The notes under the pieces: generated by a model
What the model saw: the letters and a program-made list of their open reading frames with translations, nothing else
The model's database searches: none
Told to the model about the DNA's origin: nothing
In this document: positions 56,768 through 64,000 of the stretch, in pieces
Numbering within the stretch: position 1 is the stretch's first letter
Layout of the letters: each line of letters begins with the position of its first letter
Program-made: the position numbers and the translations under genes
NCBI RefSeq assembly: GCF_016617715.1
Contig: NZ_CP067225.1
Span: forward strand, 2,672,001-2,736,000
Length of the DNA stretch: 64,000 nucleotides
Origin: Paracoccus sp. MC1862
GTDB lineage: Bacteria; Pseudomonadota; Alphaproteobacteria; Rhodobacterales; Rhodobacteraceae
Direction of reading: 5' to 3'

Positions 56768-57097
56768 TTGGAACTCGACGTGGACTCGATGTCGCTGGAA
56801 GATCTGCGGGCGCTTCGCACCCAGATCGACAAGGCGATCAGTTCTTACGAAACCCGCCGCCGGAAAGAAGCCATGGCCGCGCTTGAGCGGACCGCCCGTG
56901 ATATGGGGTTCAACCTGTCCGAACTGACAGGCGCCGGGGGCCGCGGCCGCCGTGGCGCCGCGGCGGCCAACGAAGGCCAGCCCAAATACGCTCACCCCGA
57001 CGATCCCAACCAGACATGGTCGGGCCGCGGCCGGCGCCCGCGCTGGGTGATCGAGCAGATCGAGGCGGGCAGGTCGCTGGAAGACCTGCTGGCCTGA
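56768..57097 (+). CDS. hvrA: H-NS-like nucleoid protein HvrA
   Basis: The 109-residue protein has a helical N-terminal half (MSLEDLRALRTQIDKAI) and the H-NS DNA-binding core YAHPDDPNQTWSGRGRRPRW. I choose the TTG at 56768 because AAGGA ends 6 bases before it; the first ATG (56789) would remove 7 residues. It closes a regB / senC-regA-hvrA cluster as in Rhodobacter capsulatus. Confidence 0.88.
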   Translation: MELDVDSMSLEDLRALRTQIDKAISSYETRRRKEAMAALERTARDMGFNLSELTGAGGRGRRGAAAANEGQPKYAHPDDPNQTWSGRGRRPRWVIEQIEAGRSLEDLLA

Positions 57098-57115
57098 CAG
57101 GACGCCGCGCCGGGG

Positions 57116-57712
57116 TCAGCCGTCCAGGCGGGCGGTCAGCGCGGCGAAGCGATCCAGAAAAGCTGCGCGCGTCTCGACAGGCGGGCGCAGCCTGATCCTC
57201 AGCCCGTCCGTGGTCGCGCCACGGCGCAGAGGAAACAGGCGGTCGGCCTCGGCCGGGGTGAAGCCCGCGATCTCGACCGCCTCGAGCCGGGCAGAGATCC
57301 GGTCGGCCCGCTTGATCTGCGCCTTGACCGGCGCCGGGATCGCCGCCGGCAGGCCGAAGCGGCGGTGGATCGCGGCGGCGAGGCGGGTGTCCATCTCGCG
57401 GTATCCCGGACCCAGCGCCGCCTTGACCGGCGAGATCATGTCCCCGATCACATATTCCGGCGCGTCATGCAGCAGCGCCGCAAGCTGCCATTGCGGCGCG
57501 ATGCCGGGGTTGAGACGGGACAGGATCTCCTCGACCAGCAGCGAATGCTCGGCCACTGTATAGGCCCAGTCGCCGCGGGTCTGGCCGTTCCAGCGCGCCA
57601 CAAAGGCAAGCCCGTGGGCGATGTCGCCGATCTCGACATCCATCGGCGTCGGGTCCAGCAGGTCCAGCCTGCGGCCCGACAGCATCCGCTGCCATGCCCT
57701 TGCACGCGCCAT
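57116..57712 (-). CDS. HD-domain phosphohydrolase (YfbR-like)
   Basis: The 198-residue protein has the metal residues His in VAEHSLLV, HD in ALLHDAPEYVIGD and a later Asp in IKRADRISARLEA. It resembles YfbR-type 5'-nucleotidases and related HD hydrolases, so deoxynucleotide dephosphorylation is plausible. GGGAGAG precedes the ATG. It converges on hvrA. Confidence 0.85.
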   Translation of the reverse strand: MARARAWQRMLSGRRLDLLDPTPMDVEIGDIAHGLAFVARWNGQTRGDWAYTVAEHSLLVEEILSRLNPGIAPQWQLAALLHDAPEYVIGDMISPVKAALGPGYREMDTRLAAAIHRRFGLPAAIPAPVKAQIKRADRISARLEAVEIAGFTPAEADRLFPLRRGATTDGLRIRLRPPVETRAAFLDRFAALTARLDG

Positions 57713-57735
57713 CAGCGGCTCTCCCGCAAAGGGAT

Positions 57736-57764
57736 GGAAAAAGGCCGCCCCACGCAGGGCGGCC
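57736..57764 (-). terminator. Intrinsic terminator of secB
   Basis: On the minus strand GGCCGCCC pairs with GGGCGGCC (57757-57764 with 57743-57750), followed by TTTTT. It separates secB from the HD gene. Confidence 0.9.
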
Positions 57765-57789
57765 CGGTCAGGCGATTACGGCGCATGGC

Positions 57790-58335
57790 TCAGGACAGGG
57801 GCTGGCCCTGCGGGCGTTCGGCGCCCGACTGCGCCTCGGCCTGCGCCCGGCGCGCGGCCTCCTGCCGGTAAAGCGCCACAAAGTCGATCGGGTCGAGGTT
57901 GAAGGGCGGGAAGCCGCCGTCGCGGGTCACGTCCGACAGGATGCGGCGGACAAAGGGGAACAGCATCCGCGGGCATTCGATCATCAGGAAGGGGTGCATC
58001 TGCTCCTCCGGCACGCCCTCGATGTGGAAGACGCCGGCATAGTCCAGTTCGCACAGGAACAGCTTGGCCTTGTCCGAGGCGTTCTGCGAGGTCACGCGAT
58101 ACTTGCAGATCACCTCGTACTGATGCTCGACCTGACGCTTGCGGGCGTCGAGGCTGACCTGCACCTGGATCTCGGGCGAGACATCGCCGCCGAGGCCCTT
58201 CTGCGCGACGATGTTCTCGAAGGACAGGTCGCGGGTGAACTGGGCCAGGATGTTCAGGCGGACAGCGGGCTGGCCGGGCTGGGCCTGCGGGGTGGCTGCG
58301 CCGGAGGCGGCGCCGTTCGTGGTCTCGTCAGTCAT
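57790..58335 (-). CDS. secB: Protein-export chaperone SecB
   Basis: Tetrameric chaperone that hands preproteins to SecA, 181 residues. Core motifs are LNILAQFTRDLSFENI, YRVTSQNASDKAKLFLCELDYAGVFHIEGVPEEQ and CPRMLFPFVRRILSDVTRDGGFPPFNLDPIDFVALY. GAGGA precedes the ATG. Confidence 0.97.
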   Translation of the reverse strand: MTDETTNGAASGAATPQAQPGQPAVRLNILAQFTRDLSFENIVAQKGLGGDVSPEIQVQVSLDARKRQVEHQYEVICKYRVTSQNASDKAKLFLCELDYAGVFHIEGVPEEQMHPFLMIECPRMLFPFVRRILSDVTRDGGFPPFNLDPIDFVALYRQEAARRAQAEAQSGAERPQGQPLS

Positions 58336-58390
58336 CTTCCATCCTCGCGTCAGCGGTTCCTGCGCCTGTTAGCATCGCGGCCGCCCCCGC

Positions 58391-58900
58391 TCAATGCTGC
58401 GTCCAGCCGGAAGGGCGGCGCGTTCCGCGCGGCGGCAGCGCGGGCGGCGGCCCGTCCGGGTCTTCGTCCTCGACCACGGCATATTCGGCGTCGATCACCA
58501 TGGGCCGGCCCCGCGGGGTGCCGTGGCGGCCGGTGCCGAAGCCCGCCTGCGTGACCCGCACCCTGCGGCCGAGCGTCCGCAGCACGAGTCCCCGCACCGG
58601 CGGGATCAGCAGCAGTATGCCGAGCGCGTCGGTGAAGAAGCCCGGCAGCACCAGCAGCCCGCCCGCCAGCATGATCAGCGCGCCATGGGCGAGGGGCTGG
58701 CCGGGGTCGCGGAACTCCTCGACCGCGCGCTGCAGGTCGGCCATCGCAGCCGCCCCTTGCCGGCGCATCACCCAGATGCCAAGGACCGCCGACAACAGCA
58801 CCCACAGGATGGTCGCGCCGACCCCGATCTCGCCGCCGATCTGTATGAAGAGCGCGATCTCGAGGATCGGCCACATGACGAACAGGATCAGGAACCACAT
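58391..58900 (-). CDS. fxsA: FxsA-family membrane protein
   Basis: Inner-membrane protein of 169 residues with about four hydrophobic segments and the FxsA pattern (PILEIALFIQIGGEIGVGATILWVLLSAVLGIWVMRRQG; PGFFTDALGILLLIPPVR). In E. coli overexpression affects phage exclusion; its normal role is unclear. It is divergent from the Tim44-like gene. Confidence 0.92.
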   Translation of the reverse strand: MWFLILFVMWPILEIALFIQIGGEIGVGATILWVLLSAVLGIWVMRRQGAAAMADLQRAVEEFRDPGQPLAHGALIMLAGGLLVLPGFFTDALGILLLIPPVRGLVLRTLGRRVRVTQAGFGTGRHGTPRGRPMVIDAEYAVVEDEDPDGPPPALPPRGTRRPSGWTQH

Positions 58901-59006
58901 CGTTGAACCTCGTGATCGGCCCGCAACTGGACTTGGCGGGTTCTGCCACCTACATAATCAGACGTTCAGATCAGACCAGACCTAACGCCAGGGGCGCACG
59001 CGGATA

Positions 59007-59651
59007 ATGTCGAATACGATGCTACAGATCATCGTGCTGGGGGCCATCGCCGTCTTTCTCATCATGCGCCTGCGGAATGTCCTCGGCACACGCGAGGGGT
59101 TCGAGCGTCCGCCGCAGCCGATCCAGGCCAGCCGGCCCACCCCCGTGGCGGCGCCCGCGCCCGAGGAAAGCGACGTGCTGGACCATGCCGAGCCCGGCAC
59201 CCCCGCCGCCGAGGCGCTGACCGCGATGCAGCGGGCCGAGCCGTCCTTTGCCGTGGGCCCCTTCCTTGCCGGCGCCCGTCAGGCCTACGAGATGATCCTG
59301 ACCGCCTTCGAGCGCGGCGACCTGTCCGAGGTCCGCCCCTTCCTTGCCCCGCAGGTGGCCGAGGCCTTCGAGGGAGTGATCCAGCAGCGGCAGGCGCAGG
59401 GCATCCGCACCGAGGTGCAGTATCTCGGCACCCGCGAGACCGGTCTGCAGGGGGCGAGCTTCGATCCGCAAAGCGGCACCGGCGAGATTTCCGTCCGCTT
59501 CGTGGGCGAGCTGATCGCTGTCCATCGCGATGCCGCGGGCAATGTGGTCGAGGGCGATCCCAAGGCCGCGCGCAAGCAGCGCGACGTCTGGACCTTTGCT
59601 CGCCGGATGGGTCAGGACGACCCGAACTGGCAACTGGTCGCGACCGCCTGA
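59007..59651 (+). CDS. Tim44/TimA-family adaptor protein
   Basis: The 214-residue protein has an N-terminal membrane helix (MLQIIVLGAIAVFLIMRLRNVLGTREG), a Pro-rich linker and a Tim44-like C-terminal domain (SFAVGPFLAGARQAYEMILTAFERGDLSEVRPFL). Alphaproteobacterial TimA proteins are the bacterial relatives of mitochondrial Tim44. Its place next to fxsA and secB suits a membrane-protein role. Confidence 0.9.
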   Translation: MSNTMLQIIVLGAIAVFLIMRLRNVLGTREGFERPPQPIQASRPTPVAAPAPEESDVLDHAEPGTPAAEALTAMQRAEPSFAVGPFLAGARQAYEMILTAFERGDLSEVRPFLAPQVAEAFEGVIQQRQAQGIRTEVQYLGTRETGLQGASFDPQSGTGEISVRFVGELIAVHRDAAGNVVEGDPKAARKQRDVWTFARRMGQDDPNWQLVATA

Positions 59652-59652
59652 G

Positions 59653-60288
59653 ATGTCCCGCCGCCGCGGCCGGGGCGGGTTGTCCGAGGATGACAAGGCG
59701 CTGTGGGCACAAGTCGCGCGCAGCGTGACCCCCATGGCCGCGACCGAGCGGCGGCGGATCGTGGCGCCGCCCCTTGAACCCGCGCCGCCTGCGCTCACGG
59801 CACCCGCGCCGCGCCCCGCCGCCCTGCCTCAGAACTTCAGCCTCGGGCGGGACCGGCCATCGCCGCCGGTCCATGTCGCCGTCGTGCCCTCCACGGCCGA
59901 GCGGCTCGCCGCGCAGCCGCTGCGGATGGACGCCAAGACCCACCGCACGCTGACGCGCGGCAAGATGCGGCCGGATGCGCGGATCGACCTGCACGGGATG
60001 ACCCTGGCGGTGGCCAAGGCGGAACTGACCGGCTTCATCCTGGGCGCGCAGGCGGTGGGCCACCGGCTGGTGCTGGTCATCACCGGCAAGGGCAGGGGCG
60101 ACCACGGGCCGCTGCCCTTCCGTTCGGGCGCACTGCGCCACGAGGTGCCGCACTGGCTGCAGATGGCGCCGGTTTCGCCTGCCGTGCTGCAGGTCGTCCC
60201 GGCCCATGTCCGCCATGGCGGCGGCGGGGCCTATTACGTCTGGCTGCGCCGCCCACGGGGGGGCAGGCGCGCCTTAACCCTTTCGTAA
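59653..60288 (+). CDS. Smr-domain protein
   Basis: The 211-residue protein has a basic, low-complexity N-terminal part and a C-terminal Smr domain with RIDLHGMTLAVAKAELTGFI and LVITGKGRGDHGPLPFR, the DLHG and GKG motifs of these putative nucleases. The ATG lies 1 base after the upstream stop, and no ribosome site is clear, so it depends on coupling. Confidence 0.9.
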   Translation: MSRRRGRGGLSEDDKALWAQVARSVTPMAATERRRIVAPPLEPAPPALTAPAPRPAALPQNFSLGRDRPSPPVHVAVVPSTAERLAAQPLRMDAKTHRTLTRGKMRPDARIDLHGMTLAVAKAELTGFILGAQAVGHRLVLVITGKGRGDHGPLPFRSGALRHEVPHWLQMAPVSPAVLQVVPAHVRHGGGGAYYVWLRRPRGGRRALTLS

Positions 60289-60365
60289 CCTTTGCATATC
60301 CGCCCCGCTGATTCGCGGCTAGGAAGGTCCGGCGGCCGTTGCCGCGTTCTGACCGGGGCTTCCGC

Positions 60366-61247
60366 ATGCTCGTCCTGCTTTCGCTTGCCAGCGTGATGAT
60401 GCTGGCCTTCGCCTTCGACCTGACCTCGGACGGCGGGGATGATCAGGACGATCAGGATGATCCCGCAGCCGAGCCGGACCTGCCCGAACCCGGACCCGAG
60501 CCGATCACCGGTTCGGATGCCGGCGAATGGCTGGAAGGATTCGAGCGCGACGACTGCATCGACGGGGCGGGGGGCGACGACGACATCCGGGCGGGCAGCG
60601 GCCATGACCTCGTGTCGGGCGGCGACGGCGACGACGTGATCCATGGCGATTACGCGCTGGACAGTTTCGGCAACGACACCCTGCTGGGCGGTGCGGGCCA
60701 CGATCTGCTGGCCGGGGAAGGCGGCAACGACCGCCTGGATGGCGGTTCCGGCGACGACACCCTGATCGGCGGCGAGGGCGGTGACCTGATGCTTGGCGGC
60801 AATGGCGCCGACTGGCTGTCGGGCTGCGAGGGCAATGACACGCTGCAAGCGGGGGCGGGCACCGACGACCTGTCGGGCGACGCGGGCGACGACCTGCTGA
60901 TCGCGGATGACGAGGATGCCGAGCGCGACTGGCTGCACGGGGGCGAGGGCGACGACACGCTGATCGGCGCCGCCGATGACTGGCTGGAGGGCGGGGCGGG
61001 CAACGACCTGTTCGAGCTTCCCGCCGACCGCATCGCGGGCCAGCCGCCCGCCACGCTGGGCGATTTCGACGCCGCGCATGACCGGCTGGATCTGGTTCTT
61101 TCCAGGACCGATCTGGAACAAGCCCTTGTCACGCTGGACCCGCAACCCGATGGCTCGGCCTATGTGCGCCTCAACGGCACGGCGGTCGTCCATGTGCTGA
61201 ACGCCGCGGGACTCGACGCCGCGCAGATCGGTCTGCGCGCGGCCTGA
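60366..61247 (+). CDS. RTX-type calcium-binding repeat protein
   Basis: The 293-residue protein has an N-terminal hydrophobic segment (MLVLLSLASVMMLAFAFDL), an acidic linker with DDQDDQDD, and at least eight GGxGxDxLxG-like nonapeptides from about residue 60 to 205, then a capping domain (TLGDFDAAHDRLDLVL). RTX repeats fold as calcium beta-rolls. A start at TTG 60339 is possible. The single membrane segment suggests an anchored or secreted protein of unknown partner. Confidence 0.85.
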   Translation: MLVLLSLASVMMLAFAFDLTSDGGDDQDDQDDPAAEPDLPEPGPEPITGSDAGEWLEGFERDDCIDGAGGDDDIRAGSGHDLVSGGDGDDVIHGDYALDSFGNDTLLGGAGHDLLAGEGGNDRLDGGSGDDTLIGGEGGDLMLGGNGADWLSGCEGNDTLQAGAGTDDLSGDAGDDLLIADDEDAERDWLHGGEGDDTLIGAADDWLEGGAGNDLFELPADRIAGQPPATLGDFDAAHDRLDLVLSRTDLEQALVTLDPQPDGSAYVRLNGTAVVHVLNAAGLDAAQIGLRAA

Positions 61248-61379
61248 GGCTTTCTTTCGGCGCAAACTTCGCCTATACGCGCCCATCCGTTCCGGCGATT
61301 CGGGCGGATGACCTCCATGGGCCTGTGCTGGACGACATCCCGGCCTGCGCCATCACCCTTTTGCAAACAGGAGTCCCCG

Positions 61380-61649
61380 ATGTCGATCACCGTCGAGGAA
61401 AAAGCCCGCGTCATGGGCGAATATGCCACCAAAGCCGGCGACACCGGCTCGCCCGAGGTGCAGGTGGCCATCCTCAGCTCGCGCATCGCGACGCTGACCG
61501 AGCATTTCAAGACCCACAAGAAGGACAACCACTCGCGCCGTGGCCTTCTGATGATGGTCGCCCAGCGACGCAAGCTGCTGGATTACCTGAAGAACAAGGA
61601 CGAGGCGCGTTATACTGACCTGATCGCGCGTCTGGGCCTGCGCCGCTAA
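61380..61649 (+). CDS. rpsO: 30S ribosomal protein S15
   Basis: Ribosomal protein that binds the central domain of 16S rRNA, 89 residues. It contains [51 protein letters not shown], typical S15. AGGAG precedes the ATG. Confidence 0.97.
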   Translation: MSITVEEKARVMGEYATKAGDTGSPEVQVAILSSRIATLTEHFKTHKKDNHSRRGLLMMVAQRRKLLDYLKNKDEARYTDLIARLGLRR

Positions 61650-61670
61650 GGCCCTTGCCTTGCCGACCCC

Positions 61671-61700
61671 ACGCCCGCAGCGAAAGCCGCGGGCGTTTCT
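61671..61700 (+). terminator. Intrinsic terminator of rpsO
   Basis: ACGCCCGC (61671-61678) pairs with GCGGGCGT (61689-61696) across an inner GC-GAAA-GC loop, followed by TTTCT. Confidence 0.87.
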
Positions 61701-61806
61701 GGTTCCGGGGGAGGGTTCATGAACCCTTAAAATGCCCGGTATTGGTTTCTGGCATCTTAACGGCCGGGCGGAAATCCTGTGTTCGTGACAAAACGGAGCG
61801 AACATC

Positions 61807-62382
61807 ATGCCCATCAACATTTCCCATACCCCGCCAGGCCAGATTGTCAGTGCCTTGGTGCATCTCATGAACGCGGCGAGGAAGGGGGGCAACGACGCGC
61901 CCCCGCAGGCGCAGAACGGCCCGCAGGCTCCCCCGCCCGCCGAGACCGCGGTCCGGTTCGACCTGTCGGCTCCCGCCCAGCAGGCCGCTGCCGCTTCGGA
62001 CGCACGGGACGCCTTCCCCTCCTGGATGACCGCTACCACGGCGGCCTCGGCCGGGCAGGCGGGGGCGCCTGCCTCCACCCTGTCAGGCAGCCCGGTGGTG
62101 GCGCAGGGGGGGTCCCGCTGGATCGCCGATGCCGCCATCCCGCCCAGGGCGCAGGCTGCCACGGACAACGTGCCGGACCCGGCGATCGGGTTCGACGACG
62201 AGGCCGCGGCGCGCGCCTGGGCGATCCAGTCGCTTGGCCGTGAAAACAGGCTGGGGCTGATCGAGCAGATCGCCCGGATGGCCGAGCGTCCCGAGGCTTC
62301 CCAATCCGCGGCCCCTTCTCGGCCTGCCGCCGCCGTTCCCGTCGCCGAAGCGGCCGAACCCAGGACGCTTGTGCGCGTGTGA
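61807..62382 (+). CDS. Ala/Pro-rich hypothetical protein
   Basis: The 191-residue product starts MPINISHTPPGQIVSAL after a GGAG site and has no signal peptide or known domain. Its middle is Ala/Pro/Gln-rich and probably disordered; a helical stretch (DEAAARAWAIQSLGRENRLGLIEQIARMAERPE) lies near the C-terminus. It interrupts the usual rpsO-pnp pair. Confidence 0.65.
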   Translation: MPINISHTPPGQIVSALVHLMNAARKGGNDAPPQAQNGPQAPPPAETAVRFDLSAPAQQAAAASDARDAFPSWMTATTAASAGQAGAPASTLSGSPVVAQGGSRWIADAAIPPRAQAATDNVPDPAIGFDDEAAARAWAIQSLGRENRLGLIEQIARMAERPEASQSAAPSRPAAAVPVAEAAEPRTLVRV

Positions 62383-62520
62383 CGGACATCGGGCCGGAAA
62401 GGCCAGACGACCACCGAAGGCCGCCTCTCGAGGTGGCCTTCCGCTTGACGCCACGCCAGTCTTGACGGCTGCCTGCCAGCCGCGCTTCCCTTGTTCCACT
62501 GGCTTTGCGAGGAGACGGCC

Positions 62521-63237
62521 ATGTTCGAGGTCTGGCGCATCGTTTCCCGGATGGGACATCTCCAGCGGCTGGCCCCCTTGTGGCTGATCGGGATGGCGGT
62601 GCTGGTGACCCGCTTCCAGCCGGTCCTGCTGGTTGCGCTGGCCTATGGCGTCGCGCTGCAGTTCCTTGTCGAATATGCCATGCACCGCTTCCTGTATCAC
62701 CGCCGCCCGCCGCAGATGCAGGGTCCTTTCAACCAGCTTTACCGCGACCATATCGGCCATCACGAGTTTCCCACCGACCCCGACCTGCTGACAGGCGGCA
62801 ACCGATGGTTCGCGGCGGTCTTCGCTCTGGTCTCGGCGGGGCTGCACACGCTGGCGCTGGCGCTGTTCATGGGGATCGGCGCGGCGGCGGGCTTCTCGGT
62901 CGTGGCGTTGTGGGTGGGGTCGGTCTCGGCCTATGTGTTCTACGAATACTGCCACACGCTCGCGCATGTGAACTTGCCGAAGGGGCGGTTCGGCCGCCAC
63001 GTCACCCGCAGTCATCTGGCGCACCACTACCAGGACCACCATGCGACCTTTCACGTCAGCGCCGGCATGGGCTGGATCGACCGGCTGTTCGGAACCGGCC
63101 ACGACCCGCAAGCGGCCCGCGCCCGCTATGACCGCGACACCATGATGTCGCTGGGCATGGACCCCGACGACCTGCGGCTTGTCCTCGCCCGCAAGGCCTG
63201 GGGTCTGCCGGGATGGCCTGGCCGCCGCCACGGATAA
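62521..63237 (+). CDS. Fatty acid hydroxylase/sterol desaturase superfamily membrane protein
   Basis: The 238-residue di-iron membrane enzyme has histidine clusters in HRFLYH, HIGHHE, HTLAH and HLAHHYQDHH and about four membrane segments. The substrate could be a lipid A acyl chain, an ornithine lipid, a fatty acid or a carotenoid; sequence alone does not tell. GAGGAG precedes the ATG at 62521. Confidence 0.87.
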   Translation: MFEVWRIVSRMGHLQRLAPLWLIGMAVLVTRFQPVLLVALAYGVALQFLVEYAMHRFLYHRRPPQMQGPFNQLYRDHIGHHEFPTDPDLLTGGNRWFAAVFALVSAGLHTLALALFMGIGAAAGFSVVALWVGSVSAYVFYEYCHTLAHVNLPKGRFGRHVTRSHLAHHYQDHHATFHVSAGMGWIDRLFGTGHDPQAARARYDRDTMMSLGMDPDDLRLVLARKAWGLPGWPGRRHG

Positions 63238-63333
63238 GACTTTCCTCACCCCCCGTTTTCCTGTATGCCCGGTCAATCTGCGACGTGAGGCCCGCCCCCG
63301 GCCGCGCTTAAGGATTGGGGGAGGCGGCAATGG

Positions 63334-63357
63334 GGCCGCCATATGACACGGGCGGCC
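63334..63357 (+). other. Leader hairpin upstream of pnp
   Basis: GGCCGCC (63334-63340) pairs with GGCGGCC (63351-63357) around a 10-base loop, without a T-run, about 30 bases before the pnp start. It could be a processing or autoregulation hairpin, as pnp leaders often have. Confidence 0.5.
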
Positions 63358-63387
63358 GGAGGGCCGGCGCGCCCCTGAGGAAACCAG

Positions 63388-64000
63388 ATGTTCGACGAAG
63401 TGAAGAAATCGATCCAGTGGGGGCAGGAAACGCTCACCCTGGAAACGGGCAAGGTTGCCCGCCAGGCTGACGGGTCCGTCATCGCCACGCTGGGGGAAAC
63501 CAGCGTCATGGCCAACGTGACCTTCGCCAAGGAACCGAAAGCCGGTCAGGACTTCTTCCCCCTGACCGTCCATTACCAGGAAAAATACTATGCCGCCGGC
63601 AAGATCCCGGGCGGCTTCTTCAAGCGCGAGGCGCGGCCGACCGAAAAGGAAACGCTGACCGCCCGCCTGATCGACCGCCCCTGCCGCCCGCTGTTCGCGC
63701 CCGGCTTCAAGAACGAAACCCTGGTCATGTGCACGGTGCTGTCGCACGACCTGGTCAACGACCCCGACATCGTCGCGATGATCGCCGCTTCGGCCGCGCT
63801 GACGATTTCCGGCGTGCCCTTCATGGGTCCGATCGGGGCGGCGCGCGTGGGCTTTGCCGGCGGCGAATACGTCCTGAACCCGGACGTGGCCGACATGGAC
63901 CATCTGCGGTCCAACCCCGAGCAGCGCCTTGACCTGATCGTCGCCGGCACCAAGGACGCCGTGATGATGGTCGAATCGGAAGCCTACGAGCTGACCGAGG
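63388..64000 (+). CDS. pnp: Polynucleotide phosphorylase, 3' end missing
   Basis: Phosphorolytic exonuclease of the RNA degradosome. The first 204 residues ([21 protein letters not shown], later [27 protein letters not shown]) are in the window, and the rest of the about 700-residue protein lies beyond the right edge. GAGGA precedes the ATG. Confidence 0.96.
   Translation, partial: MFDEVKKSIQWGQETLTLETGKVARQADGSVIATLGETSVMANVTFAKEPKAGQDFFPLTVHYQEKYYAAGKIPGGFFKREARPTEKETLTARLIDRPCRPLFAPGFKNETLVMCTVLSHDLVNDPDIVAMIAASAALTISGVPFMGPIGAARVGFAGGEYVLNPDVADMDHLRSNPEQRLDLIVAGTKDAVMMVESEAYELTE

Overview
The window looks like a chromosomal segment of a GC-rich alphaproteobacterium of the Rhodobacteraceae/Paracoccaceae, most like a methylotrophic Paracoccus. 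The reasons are the Paracoccus-type layout of lanthanide-dependent methanol dehydrogenase (xoxF), cytochrome c553i-type cycB/xoxG, xoxJ, fghA, flhA and gfa; the regB-senC-regA-hvrA redox regulon; the phyR / nepR-ecfG / HisKA_2-kinase stress cassette; and a parAB-rsmG-mnmG-mnmE-rho-hemJ block facing aroE-coaE-dnaQ across a DnaA-box-rich gap. All identifications come from reading protein and DNA motifs; no database search was run.

Layout. 1-3102: selenocysteine genes, selA (5' end missing), selB and the tRNA-Sec gene selC. 3151-18962: a C1-oxidation region. It holds secreted proteins of unknown role, an ABC transporter of the PQQ-alcohol-dehydrogenase-associated type, two YVTN beta-propellers, an MxaD-like protein, a rhodanese-like CxxxCW protein, xoxJ, cycB/xoxG and xoxF. 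The glutathione-dependent formaldehyde pathway follows (gfa, flhA, fghA), with a ClpP paralogue and a GNAT gene lying between flhA and fghA. 19046-23228: grpE-hrcA facing rph-rdgB-hemW. 23232-30424: parB-parA-rsmG-mnmG-mnmE-rho-hemJ, with two ParB-site-like palindromes over gene starts. 30425-30872: a probable replication origin. 30873-33968: aroE-coaE-dnaQ and a YihY-type membrane protein.

33975-37393 is the general stress response locus: sensor kinase, EcfG sigma factor, a small NepR anti-sigma gene and PhyR, with an EcfG-type promoter before nepR. 37451-43826: carbonic anhydrase, a small unknown gene, three glycosyltransferases and two MFS transporters, probably for envelope glycans. 43890-49764: a flavoprotein, holA, lptE, leuS and a DUF3576 lipoprotein. 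50032-51832: a porin and yggS/PLPBP. 52376-57097: a PAS protein and the RegBA redox regulon with SenC and the H-NS-like HvrA. 57116-61247: HD hydrolase, secB, fxsA, Tim44-like, Smr and an RTX-repeat protein. 61380-64000: rpsO, two unrelated genes and the start of pnp.

How the parts fit. XoxF oxidises methanol in the periplasm and passes electrons to the c-type cytochrome. Formaldehyde is carried by Gfa, FlhA and FghA to formate. The Sec machinery at the left edge would fit a selenocysteine formate dehydrogenase, but none is visible here. The most notable observations are the unlisted nepR gene and its promoter, the oriC with DnaA boxes and clustered GANTC sites, the parS-like sites built into the mnmG and rsmG start regions, and an exact 120-bp tandem duplication that gives XoxF a long repetitive C-terminal tail.
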